A DNA stretch of 64,000 bases from Hysterangium stoloniferum (taxonomy: Eukaryota > Basidiomycota > Agaricomycetes > Hysterangiales > Hysterangiaceae): positions 1-64,000 of the forward strand of contig WHVD01000107.1 of assembly GCA_015178975.1 (NCBI GenBank), in the 5' to 3' direction. The translations under genes were made by a program, and so were the position numbers. The notes under the pieces were generated by a model. That model worked only from the letters and a program-made list of their open reading frames with translations, did not search any database and was not told the DNA's origin. The number at the start of each line of letters is the position of its first letter. Positions within the stretch are counted from its first letter, which is position 1. Below are positions 1 to 10,664 of this stretch, piece by piece.

Positions 1-3000
1 AATCTGAGAGATTTCAAACTCGGGTTCTCCGTCAATGACGACAGGAGGAGGCGGAGATTGCACGCGATCCGGGATAGTGTTAGCAGTACAAGGTTCTAGC
101 ATAGAGACATGAAATACCGGGTGTACCGCGCGCATGCTATCCGGAAGCCGTAGAGTCCAAGAAACTGAACCTACTTGTGCGATAATTTCAAAAGGACCTA
201 AATATTTTTCAGCAAGCTTCTTTGATGGACGGGTAGTCCGGAAGAATTGAGCTTTGACATAAACACGGTCGCCAATCTTGAAGTTTGGTGGCGGGATCCG
301 GTGTTTGTCCGCTGAATGTTGGTATTGCTCTTGGGCGGACAATATTGCAGTCCGGAGTTCCTCGTGGAGCTCGTGGAGGTCCGTGGTGAACTCTTGAGCA
401 CGAACAGAGGCGAGATTTCGTTCTGGATGTACTGTAATATTTGGATTATATCCTTTATTTGCAAAGAACGGGGAAACGCCAGTAGTGGCCGAGGGTGCAT
501 TGTTGTAAGCAAATTCTGCAAGTGGTAACAAGGTTTTCCAATTGTCCTGTTGATAGTTGCAATATACGCGGAGGTATTGTTCCAATGTCTGGTTGACGCG
601 TTCGGTTTGTCCGTCACCTTCCGGGTGATGTCCGGACGTGAAATGTAATGTCATGTCCAAGGATTTTCCGAGGGATCTAAAGAAGTGAGACACGAACTCT
701 GATCCTCGATCGGAAGTCACGTGGGACGGAACTCCGTGCTTGGAAAATACATGGATAATAAAAAGTTCCGCTAACTGCACGGACGTAATTGTATCATAAG
801 TAGGGATGAATATACCTTGTTTTGAGAATCTGTCAACAACGACTAGGATAGCGGAAAAGCCTTCGGAATCCGGCAGGTGTTCAATGAAATCCATAGATAT
901 AGAATTCCACGGGTGTTCCGGTACCGGGAGTTGTTTCAAAAGGCCATATGGCTTGTGTCGCTGAGATTTCGAGCGGGGACAAGTAGTGCAAGATTTACAA
1001 TAGTGCTTAACGAATCCACGGAGTCCGGGCCAAGTATATTCTCTTCTTATTAATGATAGAGTCTTGTTGTACCCGAAGTGTCCTGAGAGTGGATGATCAT
1101 GTTTGTATTGAAGGATCCTGAGGCGGAGGCCGTCGGAGTCCGGTACATAGATCCTATCGTCAAGTCTAATGAAACCATGTTGATCAAGAGACCACCGAGG
1201 TTGATCGGGGTCCACGGGATTGTCCAGATGAGCTTTAGTAACTGGGTCTAGCGGAATTGCCGATAGAATATCTTGATGTAGCTTTTCGATATCCATAATG
1301 ATAATTCCACGGACAATGGGATTGACGAGGAAAGTTGCGCGGACCGATGCGGTAAGTTGTTGATTCGTGAAGATAGGTTTCAGGTTGTGCGGATTTACCG
1401 TTGCATAGTCGTTGCTCCCCTCTTTAGGATAGACGTCCCATCGTCTAGTTAAAGCGTCGGGTTTGCCGCCGAGACGGCCGGGTCGAAAACGGATAATCAT
1501 GTTGAAGGCGGAGAGATATTCAGACCAGCGGGCCTGCCGACGGGTCAAGAGTTTTGTGGTAGAAAAGTATTCCAGGTTTTTGTGATCTGTTACAACGTCA
1601 ATAGGAGCTCCTGAACCTTCCAAATAGTGTCGCCATGCTTTGAAAGCTGAAAAGATTGCCAGAAGTTCTTTATCATGAACGTCGTAGTTGAGCTCTGCTC
1701 CGGTAAAAGTCCGGGACAGAAAAGCCACGGGGTGAACTTCTCCGTCGGAGTCCTGGATAGAGAGAATGGCTCCAAGTGCATAGTCGGAGGCGTCCGTTTC
1801 AACAATGAGCGGGAAGTCCGGTTTCCAATGCGACAGAATAGGAGCTGTGGAAAAAGAATTTTTTAAAAGATTGAAAGCTTTTTGACACTTATCGTTAAAG
1901 TTCCACGGAGTACCCTTACGCGTAAGACGGGTAAGGGGTACCGTGATGTCGGAATATCCACGGATAAAACGTCTATAAAAATTGGCAAAGCCGAGGAAGG
2001 ATTGGATATCTTTAACTTTTCGGGGTTCGGGCCAGTCTTTGATGACTTGCACTTTAGTTTCGTCCATGCGGAGTCCATCGGGTCCCATCATGAAACCTAG
2101 GTATTCCACGGAGTCCGTGTCAAAAGTACATTTTTTACCATTTGCGAATAAACCATGTTGTCTGAGCCTCCGGAGAACCTCACGGACTTGTTTGTCGTGT
2201 TCCGCGGGATTCTCGGAGTAGATAAGAATGTCGTCCAAGTAAACAATGACGCATACATCGAGCATGTCGGAGAAAATGTCGTTGATAAAACGCTGAAAAA
2301 CAGACGGGGCATTAGTGAGTCCAAAAGGGATGACCAACCACTCGAAAGCCCCATAGCGGGTTCTAAAAGTGGTTTTCCATTCATCGCCCGCGGCAATCCG
2401 GACCAAATGATAGGCATGCTTGAGATCTATTTTGGTGTAAATCCGGGCATTCCGCGGAGCATCGAGCAGGTCAGATATAAGTGGGAGTGGATATTTGTCC
2501 TTTTTGGTGACGGCATTGAGTCCTCTAAAATCAACACATAGTCGAAGGGATCCATCCTTTTTTCTGACAAACAAAACAGGTGCTCCAAAAGGAGACTTTG
2601 AGGGTCGAATGAAACCTATGGACAAATGTTCATCCAGGAAATCACGGATTGCGGATAGTTCCGTGGACGAAAGCGGGTAAATATGTCCTAGGGGTGGCTG
2701 GGCGCCATCTTCAAGATCGATTTTTAAGTCGTATTCTCTGTGAGGCGGAAGCCGGTCAGCTTTTCGCTTGCTAAAAACATCCGCGAAGTCATGGTATTTC
2801 TCCGGGACGCCTTCTAGGTCAGCAGCTTGCTCAGATTCGGATACTGGGGTTGAGAAACGTCCAGTTGCTTCATCAATTTTTAAGTTGATAGTGAACGCCT
2901 GGGATCCATCCATTTTTGAAGCCCTAATAAAAGCTGCAGCATTAATCAGAGAAATGGACGGAGGTGCCGTGGGTTCCGGGGAAGCTGTGGGTGCCGTAGG

Positions 3001-3545
3001 GATCACAGGAGTCCTCGAGACTGCAGGTGCCGGGAAGGCCATGGGTGCCGTGGAGGCCGAGACAGGCGCAGTTTCCTCGGTCGCCGCGGGAGTTCGGAAT
3101 GTTATACTGTTAGCTATCCAGTCAATCAACGGATTGTAGCGGGTAAGCCAGTTATGTCCTAGAACCACCGAGCAACTTGAGTCTAACTGGGTCACATAGA
3201 AAGTGACCAATTGAGATGTTCCACAAGGGAAACTGATGGGTAAATCACAAGCTTGGGTAACAACCGAATTACTTGTGCCATCGAAGAGGCGGAGAGCGAC
3301 GGGATTTATCGAATAAGTTGACAAAGAATTTTTTTGCGTGAATTTTGTATCTAAAAAACAATGAGTCGAGCCGGAATCTATGAGAGCTGAAAAAACGAAT
3401 TTCGGAAGCATATTAGACATAAGTTTAACGAAAAATGAATCAGAATGTGAAAGAGCGGATGCGTTGAGGCGAGTGAACTCTTGAATGCGCGGAGAGGCAA
3501 CGCAACCCCTAACCCGCGCGGAGTCCGCGGGGTTGCTTACTCTTT
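1..3545 (-). CDS. Ty3/gypsy Pol polyprotein (PR-RT-RH-IN), partial
   Basis: Encodes the replication enzymes of the retrotransposon. In order on the minus strand: a retropepsin-type aspartic protease motif ALIDSGSTHC (~3360-3390); reverse transcriptase with RLCVDFRGLN (~2525-2555) and the catalytic YLDDILIYS (~2225-2250); RNase H (~1850-1640); integrase with an HHCC zinc region (~1100-980, ending CKSCTTC), and a core with TSDRGSEF and EGDGQTER (~720-610) carrying the second catalytic Asp and the Glu. The frame is -1 relative to gag and overlaps its 3' end, so synthesis probably uses -1 frameshifting. No stop was found down to position 1. The C-terminal end of integrase and any chromodomain lie outside. 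The end coordinate is the presumed frameshift site, not a start codon. Confidence 0.92.
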
Positions 3546-3551
3546 TTTCGA
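3537..3551 (-). promoter_or_regulatory. candidate -1 ribosomal frameshift site at gag-pol junction
   Basis: The last gag codons are TCG AAA AAA GAG TAA, so a run of six A sits two codons before the stop. Pol is open in the -1 frame across this point (AAA AGA GTA AGC). The two old copies keep the same layout: AAA AAA GAT TAA at ~26146-26157 and again at ~29380-29393, the latter being a full A AAA AAA heptamer. Here the preceding base is G, which is weaker. Slippage on A-runs is established for -1 frameshifting; its use here is inferred. Confidence 0.5.
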
Positions 3552-4829
3552 ATCGGCAGCCGGTTTGTCCTTCGACGGGGTTTCCGTGGAGGCCTTGGCT
3601 GTTCGACCCTTTGAAGAGTTTGCTTTTGCCAGCGGACATTCCGGGACTCGATGACCGGGTTTCCCGCACAAGAGACAGAGGTTGTTGTCCATACGACGTT
3701 GTCTTTCTTGTGGAGTTAATTTGCCATCAGGTCCGAGTTTGCCTGAGAGGTCGGGTTTTCCGGCTTGCTTGCCGGACTGTTGACCCTTGTTGTTGTCCTT
3801 ATTGTCCTTATTGTTGTTGTTGTTGTTTGAAGACTTTTTATCGTTCTTCTTGTCGGATTGCGTGGAGTTCTGGTTGCTGGTTGACGAATTGGTGTTATTG
3901 TTTTTGTCCTTGGACTTATTTATTTTGTCCGCGGATGTCTCGCGGGCAACTTCCGCGCGACGTTCCCAATAACGTGCGTCCGCGTTTTGAGCTTTGAGGC
4001 GCATACGGGACAGGGTTTTTGGCTTGCCATCTTCTCCTTTTGAGACTTCGTCTTTAAGGCGGGACGGCAGACCGGCGTAGAATTGGTGGCGGAGAGCGGG
4101 ATCGCCCCACTGACAACGAGCTGCAAGATTATTGAATTGGACGATGTAGTCCGTGATGCGCTGCGTGTCCTTCATACGAAGATTTGTGAGACTATTCTCG
4201 GCTTCTCCTGTCGGGTCATACGGGCCGAAGTTGGTTTCAAGCTCCTCAACAAAAGCTTCCCAATTTTCAAGCCAGAGCGGCTCTTCCTCGGTAATCCCGC
4301 TAAAAGCCGGTTCAAACCATTTCAACGCGGATCCCGACAAATATGAAAGTGCGTAGTTGACTTTTCGGGAGTCCGTGGAGAATGCAGCGGCGCGATCGCG
4401 GAAATTGAAGCGACATTGCATGAGGAAAGTAGAGAGTTTGTTTGGGTTGGAACCCGTGAAGGGTTCCGGAGCATTGACTTTTGACCGTGGAGGTTCTTGT
4501 TCCTTTCTTTTTCGTTCTTCTAGCAGGTGCGTCATGAATTTATCTATAGTACCTGCTAAAAACTCAGAAGTAGGATCCCTCGTGTTTGGTCGTTGAAAAG
4601 GCGGAGGATTTTCAAGAGGGATTTCGACACCTTTGCCCTTGTCGGGGGCCACGGAATCGTCCTCGCGCTCGGATTCGTCCAGGTCTTCCGGGATTTCTTC
4701 GATGCGGGCTTCTTCCATGGGTTCCGACTGGTTCGCAAGCGTCTGACTGGTATACAGAGTTAACGGGGAATGAAGAGTCGACGGTCCAGGCATTGATGAC
4801 TGTGCGCGTGTACTTCTTCTTGGTGGCAT
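3537..4829 (-). CDS. Ty3/gypsy Gag
   Basis: 430-codon capsid/nucleocapsid protein that would form the virus-like particle of the element. An acidic, Ser/Pro-rich N-terminus is followed by a retrotransposon Gag domain (about residues 110-260, with a block like LSYLSGSALKWFEP), a Lys/Asn/Asp-rich low-complexity linker (about 290-350) and one CX2CX4HX4C zinc knuckle, CLLCGKPGHRVPEC (about 385-398). It starts at an ATG 36 nt inside the LTR boundary and ends SKKE-stop. Two decayed relatives occur at 24859-26157 and 28575-29393, and this copy allows their lost codons to be read. Intact. Confidence 0.95.
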   Translation of the reverse strand: MPPRRSTRAQSSMPGPSTLHSPLTLYTSQTLANQSEPMEEARIEEIPEDLDESEREDDSVAPDKGKGVEIPLENPPPFQRPNTRDPTSEFLAGTIDKFMTHLLEERKRKEQEPPRSKVNAPEPFTGSNPNKLSTFLMQCRFNFRDRAAAFSTDSRKVNYALSYLSGSALKWFEPAFSGITEEEPLWLENWEAFVEELETNFGPYDPTGEAENSLTNLRMKDTQRITDYIVQFNNLAARCQWGDPALRHQFYAGLPSRLKDEVSKGEDGKPKTLSRMRLKAQNADARYWERRAEVARETSADKINKSKDKNNNTNSSTSNQNSTQSDKKNDKKSSNNNNNNKDNKDNNKGQQSGKQAGKPDLSGKLGPDGKLTPQERQRRMDNNLCLLCGKPGHRVPECPLAKANSSKGRTAKASTETPSKDKPAADSKKE

Positions 4830-4865
4830 AATGAAAACAATCTGCGAGTATTAGTCAGAAAATAC

Positions 4866-5686
4866 TGTTAGGATACACACTCAGGCCGGGTTTCCGGAGA
4901 AACCCGCGGGATATCCGGTAGGACTTGGCTTCAGCTTATAGGCTGCGCCCTCGCTAGATCGTGTTGTCCAATTTCAGACAGGCGGACGGGAATCCCGGGG
5001 AGTCCGGGCGGGGGTTCGTGGGTCGTGAGTCGTAGGTCGTGAGTCGAGAGTCGTGAATCGAGATAGTCGAGAGAGATAGATGCGCCGGAGCCCGTGGGCT
5101 CCGACTAGTGCGAGCGGTCTGATGAGAGTAGGGTTTTTAGAGAGGAAAATGTATTAGATTACTGGGGGGAATCTAAGCTAATTTTCTGACTGGATTGTAT
5201 GTACAACATCTGCCAGTTTATATAGACCGTGGAATGCATGACATACCGAATCCAGTAATAATGAGACGAGACGAGCAAAACATAAAACGGGAATAGTAAA
5301 CACCAAATTGGTGTTAGGAACGGGACGGAACGGAGCGGAGTCCGAATCGTGACAAAGCATAACCCATAACGGGAAACGGAGTGGGAGCGGAGTCCTAAAT
5401 CGTGACAGGTCATTTGACTAAAACGGGAACGGGGCTCGATTAGAGCGGTGACGGGATTCTAAGCGGGTCCGGTGACTGATGCGTGGGACGAAGACGGACA
5501 TAGACAGAGACGGGGTCCGGGGGAAGTCCGGTGACTGATATGTGTCTTAATGAGGTCGAACGTAACGAGTCTTGACGTAACGGAGTCCGGGCGGGAAATC
5601 CTATAAACAGACGATTGGTGCTTGTAGCGCGTGGAGGCGTACGAGTTAGTGCCCGGAGTCCGGCGGGATTTGTCCGGGTCGTAACA
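4866..5686 (-). repeat. 5' LTR of the Ty3/gypsy element
   Basis: 821 bp. On the minus strand it begins TGTTACGA and ends CCTAACA, i.e. TG...CA ends. The boundary next to gag matches the LTR/leader boundary of the element at 24 kb (LTR end ...TTAACA followed by GTATATTCTGA; here ...CTAACA followed by GTATTTTCTGA). It shares a block with the other LTRs (CTTGGCTTCAGCTTATAGGC in plus orientation) but is a distinct, CpG-rich variant. The flank after the outer end is TCGTC; the partner repeat is out of the window. Confidence 0.85.
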
Positions 5687-5978
5687 TCGTCCTCCATAGG
5701 TCTGGTCATATTTTCGCCAAAAAGTTAAAAATGGCTGACGGATTCGAGTCAACCTTTTTTGGCCTAAAAAGCAATAAACACGTTTGAAATGCTGTTTTTG
5801 GGCGTTTAGTGTACCCGATATGGACAAAATCCTATATCGATGTCCCCACATTATATCGATGCGCCACATATGCATTTAAACTGGAAGCCCATAAGCTACT
5901 ACTTAACACTCTCCAAGCGTAATCTACTAGCGGAGTCCAGACGCCCTCATCATCATCTCACCGTTGAGAATTACCCCC

Positions 5979-7601
5979 ATGTCTCAATCAGAGCTTCTGT
6001 TGTTCTTGACCTCTCAATTGGGCAAGTTGGATGTTGGGAACAACACCGGCAACCCTCAACCAACCAAAAGCGAAGCCAATTATTATGGTCCGGATCATAT
6101 TGAGATGGTGCCGAAAAACTGGCCAGACTTTGAATACGACTACATAGTAAAGAAATACGGACATATACTAAATACACCAACAAAGCAGTACATTCCGCAA
6201 CCACCTACTCATCCTCGGGCTGCTATCTTCTGTGAACAGGACTTCGTTGAATCATTTGGACGACATCTAGAGCAGACGATTAACTATGCGTTGGACGTCA
6301 CTTTCAACCCCCCTGCGTTAATTGCTCTCAGAGACCATATATACCACGTCGAAGGGCATCCAAAATTTGCGAAATTTATTTTCACAGTATTGCCTCACCA
6401 CATTACAGCGGACATGCTTAACAACCAGTATGGTTGGAGGATCCAGTTGAATGCTGATGAATCCCAGATATTAGGTGAAATAAGAGATCACTTAAAAATG
6501 CATTTCCGTGGTCCAGATAAAACAGGGCTGAGCAAGGAAGATCAATTTGAAGTTGCTCGCCTTTTTCAGGAGGGACTAGATAACGACGCTTTGTCCTTCC
6601 TATTAGCGCTATCCCTGAGAAACGTCCTCAGTCAATATACAATTCCAGAACGTTTGTATAGTGACGACAACTATTGCCATCATCTGGAGGCATTCGTGGC
6701 AGTGCTGCCTCTCAATACAAAGGTCAACCATATACTTCCTTGGATCGCCATGGACAAGGCAGATAAATTCCGCAAGCTCCTCTGTGCCAATGAATTCAAA
6801 GCAGAACACGTCAAACCCCTCATTGATTCACTTCCGCCTAGTCTGAGGGCCGCTTGTCAAGGCTATCAGGGTACGGCAGCGCAGGCCCTCAATTTCTTAT
6901 TTGCATCGCTTCCCTCACCTCTTAGACGCCATCACCATTTTGGAGGAAAAGGGAATTTCGGTCTCATCAGAATGGTGCCCACTGGCGGTATCATTCGATA
7001 TAAAAAATTGGCCCCCGACTTGGCATCAAATATTCCAGAACAGCCGCATCGCAATGTCCTCCCTGGCGATTTTAAGTTCTCTAAGAACTGGAGACCATAT
7101 TGGGACGTTTCAGATGATCTCGACCAGGTAGATGCATTCTGGTCTGCTGTTTCCCAGGTACAATGCTACACCTACCAGTACGAGGTGCGGTACGGGTACG
7201 TTATTAGTGACACAGGTTTCCGGTGTTTCCAACGGGTGAGTAAATATTACTCGGGTAAGGAAGCATCATTACACGGTCAAGTCCTGCTTTCCCCTCCTAT
7301 CAAATGGGATGCTAAGGGTGAACAATTGACGCTTATGCTGGCGCTGTGGTATCTACATCTGCTGGCTGCCGACGAGAACCGTAACCTACAAAATGAGCTA
7401 TGGACAGAACGAAAATCTCAAGATGGTACCAAGAGAATAATGGAATTTAATTCCGGAAGATTACTGGTTGATAAGGGGAAGACCGGGTTTGTTAACAACT
7501 TACGTGGGCGTAATACATCACACTCCGGCTCTGGCGGTGGCGGTTCCCATAGCGGAAGCACCGGGCAGAGCTCATCAAGGAGGGTAACCTGGGATCAATA
7601 A
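5979..7601 (+). CDS. fungal hypothetical protein with PD-(D/E)XK-like C-terminal region
   Basis: 540 codons, no intron needed. The ATG at 5979 is the first in frame; a TTG at 5964 is not credible as a eukaryotic start. The C-terminal half carries a pattern I associate with large fungal families of PD-(D/E)XK-fold proteins: PGDFKFSKNW (~residues 361-370), a following Q-rich helix (VSQVQCYTYQYEVRYGYV, ~390-405), a strand YVISDTGFRCFQRV, then LLSPPIKWD and LALWYLHLLAADE (~450-462). The tail (~510-530) is Gly/Ser-rich. The first ~300 residues are unrecognised. The nuclease fold is inferred from this pattern; activity is not shown, since the acidic/Lys positions outside GD-x-K are unclear. It lies 290 bp from the LTR end of the neighbouring retrotransposon. 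Confidence 0.7.
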   Translation: MSQSELLLFLTSQLGKLDVGNNTGNPQPTKSEANYYGPDHIEMVPKNWPDFEYDYIVKKYGHILNTPTKQYIPQPPTHPRAAIFCEQDFVESFGRHLEQTINYALDVTFNPPALIALRDHIYHVEGHPKFAKFIFTVLPHHITADMLNNQYGWRIQLNADESQILGEIRDHLKMHFRGPDKTGLSKEDQFEVARLFQEGLDNDALSFLLALSLRNVLSQYTIPERLYSDDNYCHHLEAFVAVLPLNTKVNHILPWIAMDKADKFRKLLCANEFKAEHVKPLIDSLPPSLRAACQGYQGTAAQALNFLFASLPSPLRRHHHFGGKGNFGLIRMVPTGGIIRYKKLAPDLASNIPEQPHRNVLPGDFKFSKNWRPYWDVSDDLDQVDAFWSAVSQVQCYTYQYEVRYGYVISDTGFRCFQRVSKYYSGKEASLHGQVLLSPPIKWDAKGEQLTLMLALWYLHLLAADENRNLQNELWTERKSQDGTKRIMEFNSGRLLVDKGKTGFVNNLRGRNTSHSGSGGGGSHSGSTGQSSSRRVTWDQ

Positions 7602-8744
7602 CTTTTGTCTTTGTTCTCTTTTACAAGCCATGACTCCGAAGTCCTTTCCTATTACAGCAACATCTATTGAAATTGACGTGTTTCCCGCCATCCCGGCGTA
7701 TGGGACTGCGCGCATATATTTTGTTTCTATGCATTCCTTCATATGTTCTTTCCTCCTTTCCCTTGCTCCCCCTCACCCGTTCAATACATTCCATTCCCAA
7801 TCGTCTTCGTTTGTAATTATCGTAGCTGTTTGAAATATATTGTTTAGTGTAAATGGAACTAGTTCCTCACTTTGCATGGCCGGCTTACTAGTAGGAATGG
7901 CCTTACAGCTTCAAAAGACCTGACGTTATAATACTGATCATCAGGGATTTGGGAATGTCTACACCCATTATGTAGACTCCCTATCTATAGCCAGCTTTAA
8001 TACCGACTAGTAAATAGGGATCTCGCGAAAGTAGTGTGTCTAGCCGAGTCTAGCCTAGCTCTCCTAGATGGCTCTAGACAATATAGACGGCATACTTACT
8101 GATCTTCCCACTTTCCTGATGATGCACACAAGATAATTCCACAATATATAGAGCATAAATATAATACCATAAAAATGATGACATAGCTGCTTAGTGTATT
8201 TGGTATCTTTTCTTCTTGGCTGGAGTCCATTCGAAAACGGGTAAAGGGTGCGCCCGGTATTGAATACCCATTTATCTCAAGATAGAGGGTCTGCGAGAGA
8301 AAACAATAAAAACATACACGTCCACGTCTCCGCAAGCGCGTAGCTAGGGGTTCTGTCAGCAGACACCATAACATGTTAGGAGGCGTAGACATACTTCGGC
8401 ATATCGTCGGACTTGTTGTGGACGGAAGAGGGATCCGCGACATCGATGCTGACCACTCTTGCATATCCTGCATGTAGGTGACAGTCCTTTTCAATAGCTT
8501 TGAATATTGTCAATCCGCGTTCCCGCGTTCCTTCATCACTTATTGTCTTCCACATCAGGTATATAAATTCAATTGTCTAGGACACATCAAATACTGCTTA
8601 GCGGAATGGTGAGGGATCATACCTTTGGTCTCAGAAGATATGACGTTGTGGAGGACGGATAATGATTTGAAGGCCAGAATATTTTCCAGCAAACCTAATA
8701 GATTTCCAACTCTATGTCGGAAAAATCCGAAAATCCTGATCAGG
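7602..8744. other. intergenic, no gene recognised
   Basis: 3' flank of the preceding gene followed by sequence with short open frames on both strands that match nothing I know. I see no transposon ends or repeats up to the CAGGCC-rich tract. Confidence 0.4.
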
Positions 8745-8895
8745 CCTGTCGGCCTGGCTAGATGCCGACTTACCTGATGCCGGCTGCTCAGGTCCTGATC
8801 ATGCCTGGTGCACCAAGTATCAGGCCAGCAGTGCTCGGCACAGGCCGGCACAGACGCTTGCAGTCTGACTAAGATCTGTGCAGACGCTGGCTCAA
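8745..8895. repeat. CAGGCC/GGCCTG-rich inverted-repeat tract
   Basis: Dense short palindromic words (CAGGCCTG, TCAGGCC, CAGGCCGGC, TGCCGGCTG) within ~150 bp, likely to fold. A tract of similar vocabulary lies at 11215-11345, where it abuts a truncated Tc1 element. Nature unknown: possibly a non-autonomous element or a simple repeat. Confidence 0.45.
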
Positions 8896-9198
8896 TTAAC
8901 CGGCGTGACACTCAGTGACGATCTGCATTCCACCATCGTCTTGCTGCATGGACATCGACGGACGATCCAGCAGGGAAACCTGCTGGCCTCGCAGCACGAC
9001 CTGCGTCAGCTTCGGTGATCATTGATCTCGGGTTAAAACCTCTATCCCCTGACAGGTGTACCCCCAACCGTATACTACCCACCATTGGGTCTCAAGATTC
9101 TCGGAATTTCGATGCACGCGTAAGACGGCACGAATTCATTATCTTATCACTCTCTTTGGCCCAGGCTCAGTAGTTGAACACGGCGGCAGGTAAACACT

Positions 9199-9485
9199 AT
9201 GCTAATAGCAGTAAGGCACCCAGTTACGTTCTGGGCTACAGGGGTTTCGCGGCCACTCTCCTTGCGGCGCTTGAGTCTTGGGGTTGTTCGTCGTGCTGGT
9301 TTTGCTACAAAGAGCTTGTGGGTAGTTAGGGATGTCAAGGATGGTCTTGGAGGTAGGATGTGGCCTGCGGGTCACTATGTTCCCCAGACGACCGATGCGC
9401 CTGAAGATTCAGTTGATGGTTGGATGCAGACGGAGAGCATTGAGAATGAAGATATTGTTTTGTTCCTTACGTTGGGTATGTTTGT
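9199..9485 (+). pseudogene. copper amine oxidase, C-terminal remnant
   Basis: Copper/topaquinone amine oxidases deaminate primary amines to aldehyde, ammonia and peroxide. The frame shows blocks typical of the end of that catalytic domain: VVRRAGFATKSLWVV, then MWPAGHYVPQT, then ESIENEDIVLFLTLG. In intact enzymes the last block is followed by a THxPRPEDWPVMP stretch; here a GTATGT donor-like site follows and the expected block is not found. The topaquinone Tyr and the copper-binding His region are absent upstream, so this is a fragment. The frame runs on to 9747, but the sequence after ~9485 no longer resembles the family. Confidence 0.65.
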
Positions 9486-9499
9486 AGAAGTCGCCAGCA

Positions 9500-10664
9500 T
9501 CGCACACCCCTTCCGGTTGGCGTCGAACAAGAAGTGGCATTTGGGGTATCACGTCGCGCCTTTCGCGTCTCATCTCACTACCGCATCCAGCGCCAATTTC
9601 AGCACCGACACCGCAACACGCCGCCCTCGCTTCCCAGCACGCTTCCGCCGCCTTGATCTGCATCACGCCGTCCCTCCCGTCACTGCACTCCCGGCCGTCC
9701 AGCCCATCCGCGTCGCCACCCCACACGAGCACCGGCACTGCAACTAGCACTATGTCCTCCCACGCCCGCTCAGCCTCCAGCAGCTCGGTTCCCGCCAGCC
9801 GCATCCGCTCAGCATCGCCGCACCTGCCTGTCTCGTTCGGCCACAGCTACAGCCACAGCTAACACAACCCCGCCGCGTCGACATCGACCCTCTCACTCTC
9901 CTCGCCCATCTCGGCGCCGCTGCCGCACACGCTGACGCGGACGGCGTTCCAGTAGCCGTCGAGCGGGCCGACGGTGGAGCAGATGCTCTTCATCAGCTCG
10001 CAGGAGTCAGTAGGCCGGTCTGGGGTGCTGTATGGGGATGCGGCGATGGCGCAGAGCAGGGAGGCGCTGATAATGGGTGCGGGCAGGGCGACTCCGCCGC
10101 CGCCGTTTGATGCGTCAGGGAACCCTGGGGCTGAGCCGGGGCCGGGGGATTCGTTGACGTCGTTGCGGTCGGTGGGAGATGGAGATGGGGAGGAGGCGGA
10201 TGGTCACTGTGCCACAGTCGTTGGGGCGGCCATCACTGGAGGCGGCTGGGGAGGACGGCAGCGGGCCGGCGGCGGCGGAGACGCCTGTTGGTGGGAGGGT
10301 GTCATTGTCGTCGGGTGCAGGTGCGGGTGCGGGAGAGAAGACGCTCGATTCTGATGATATGTCGGGGGACACATTGCTTGCATTGATCATGGATGCATCT
10401 ATCTTGACTCCTGAAACGACATTTACAGTCGGACACCCTCCTCCTGACATCAGCAAGGACATGCCTGTTCTGCTGTCATTGGTGCTTTACATACCCGGTG
10501 TGCCTGCTACTACGGCTGCTGCGAAGTCGGCTCCTATGCCGCCACTGACTCCTCCGTCACAACACTCACATTCACAGCGGCAGTCATCATCATCGCATCG
10601 GTTATCTGTGCCTGTTATTACTGTTGCGCCTGTGACACCTGCCACTCCCTTATCGCCAGTGTAG
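9500..10664. other. GC-rich coding-like block, strand and product unresolved
   Basis: High GC, with open frames on both strands: plus 10179-10664 (161 codons, Ser/Thr/Pro-rich end), minus 9409-9804 (131 codons) and minus 10115-10462 (115 codons). On the minus strand one frame reads CELMKSICSTVGPLDGYW (~9990-9937) and, after two TAG/TGTAG codons in a CTGTGG repeat, LAGTELLEAERAWEDIVL (~9800-9750), which looks more protein-like than the plus frames. It could be an eroded intron-containing gene. I do not recognise the family. Confidence 0.3.

Larger units (their letters stand above)
1..5686 (-). mobile_element. Ty3/gypsy LTR retrotransposon, cut by the window edge
   Basis: Reading on the minus strand, the order is LTR (4866-5686), a 36-nt leader, gag (3537-4829), then pol (protease, reverse transcriptase, RNase H, integrase) running past position 1. 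This order, with integrase last, is that of Ty3/gypsy elements. The sequence is CpG-rich and I found no internal stop in gag or in the visible pol frame, so the copy looks recent and possibly active. The related old copy at 24-35 kb continues into a chromodomain, which here would lie left of the window. The 3' LTR and the left target-site duplication are not visible. Confidence 0.95.

Noticed and set aside
198-617. 139-codon minus frame over the integrase
   Set aside because: It is a shifted frame of pol; the pol frame shows integrase motifs and is open throughout.
2155-2541. 128-codon plus frame
   Set aside because: Antisense shadow of the reverse transcriptase; no motif of its own.
5459-5875. 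138-codon minus frame across the LTR edge
   Set aside because: Runs through the LTR boundary into unique DNA; composition from the repeat, no protein pattern.
5964-5978. Upstream start of the 540-codon gene
   Set aside because: It is TTG; the ATG at 5979 is the credible eukaryotic start.
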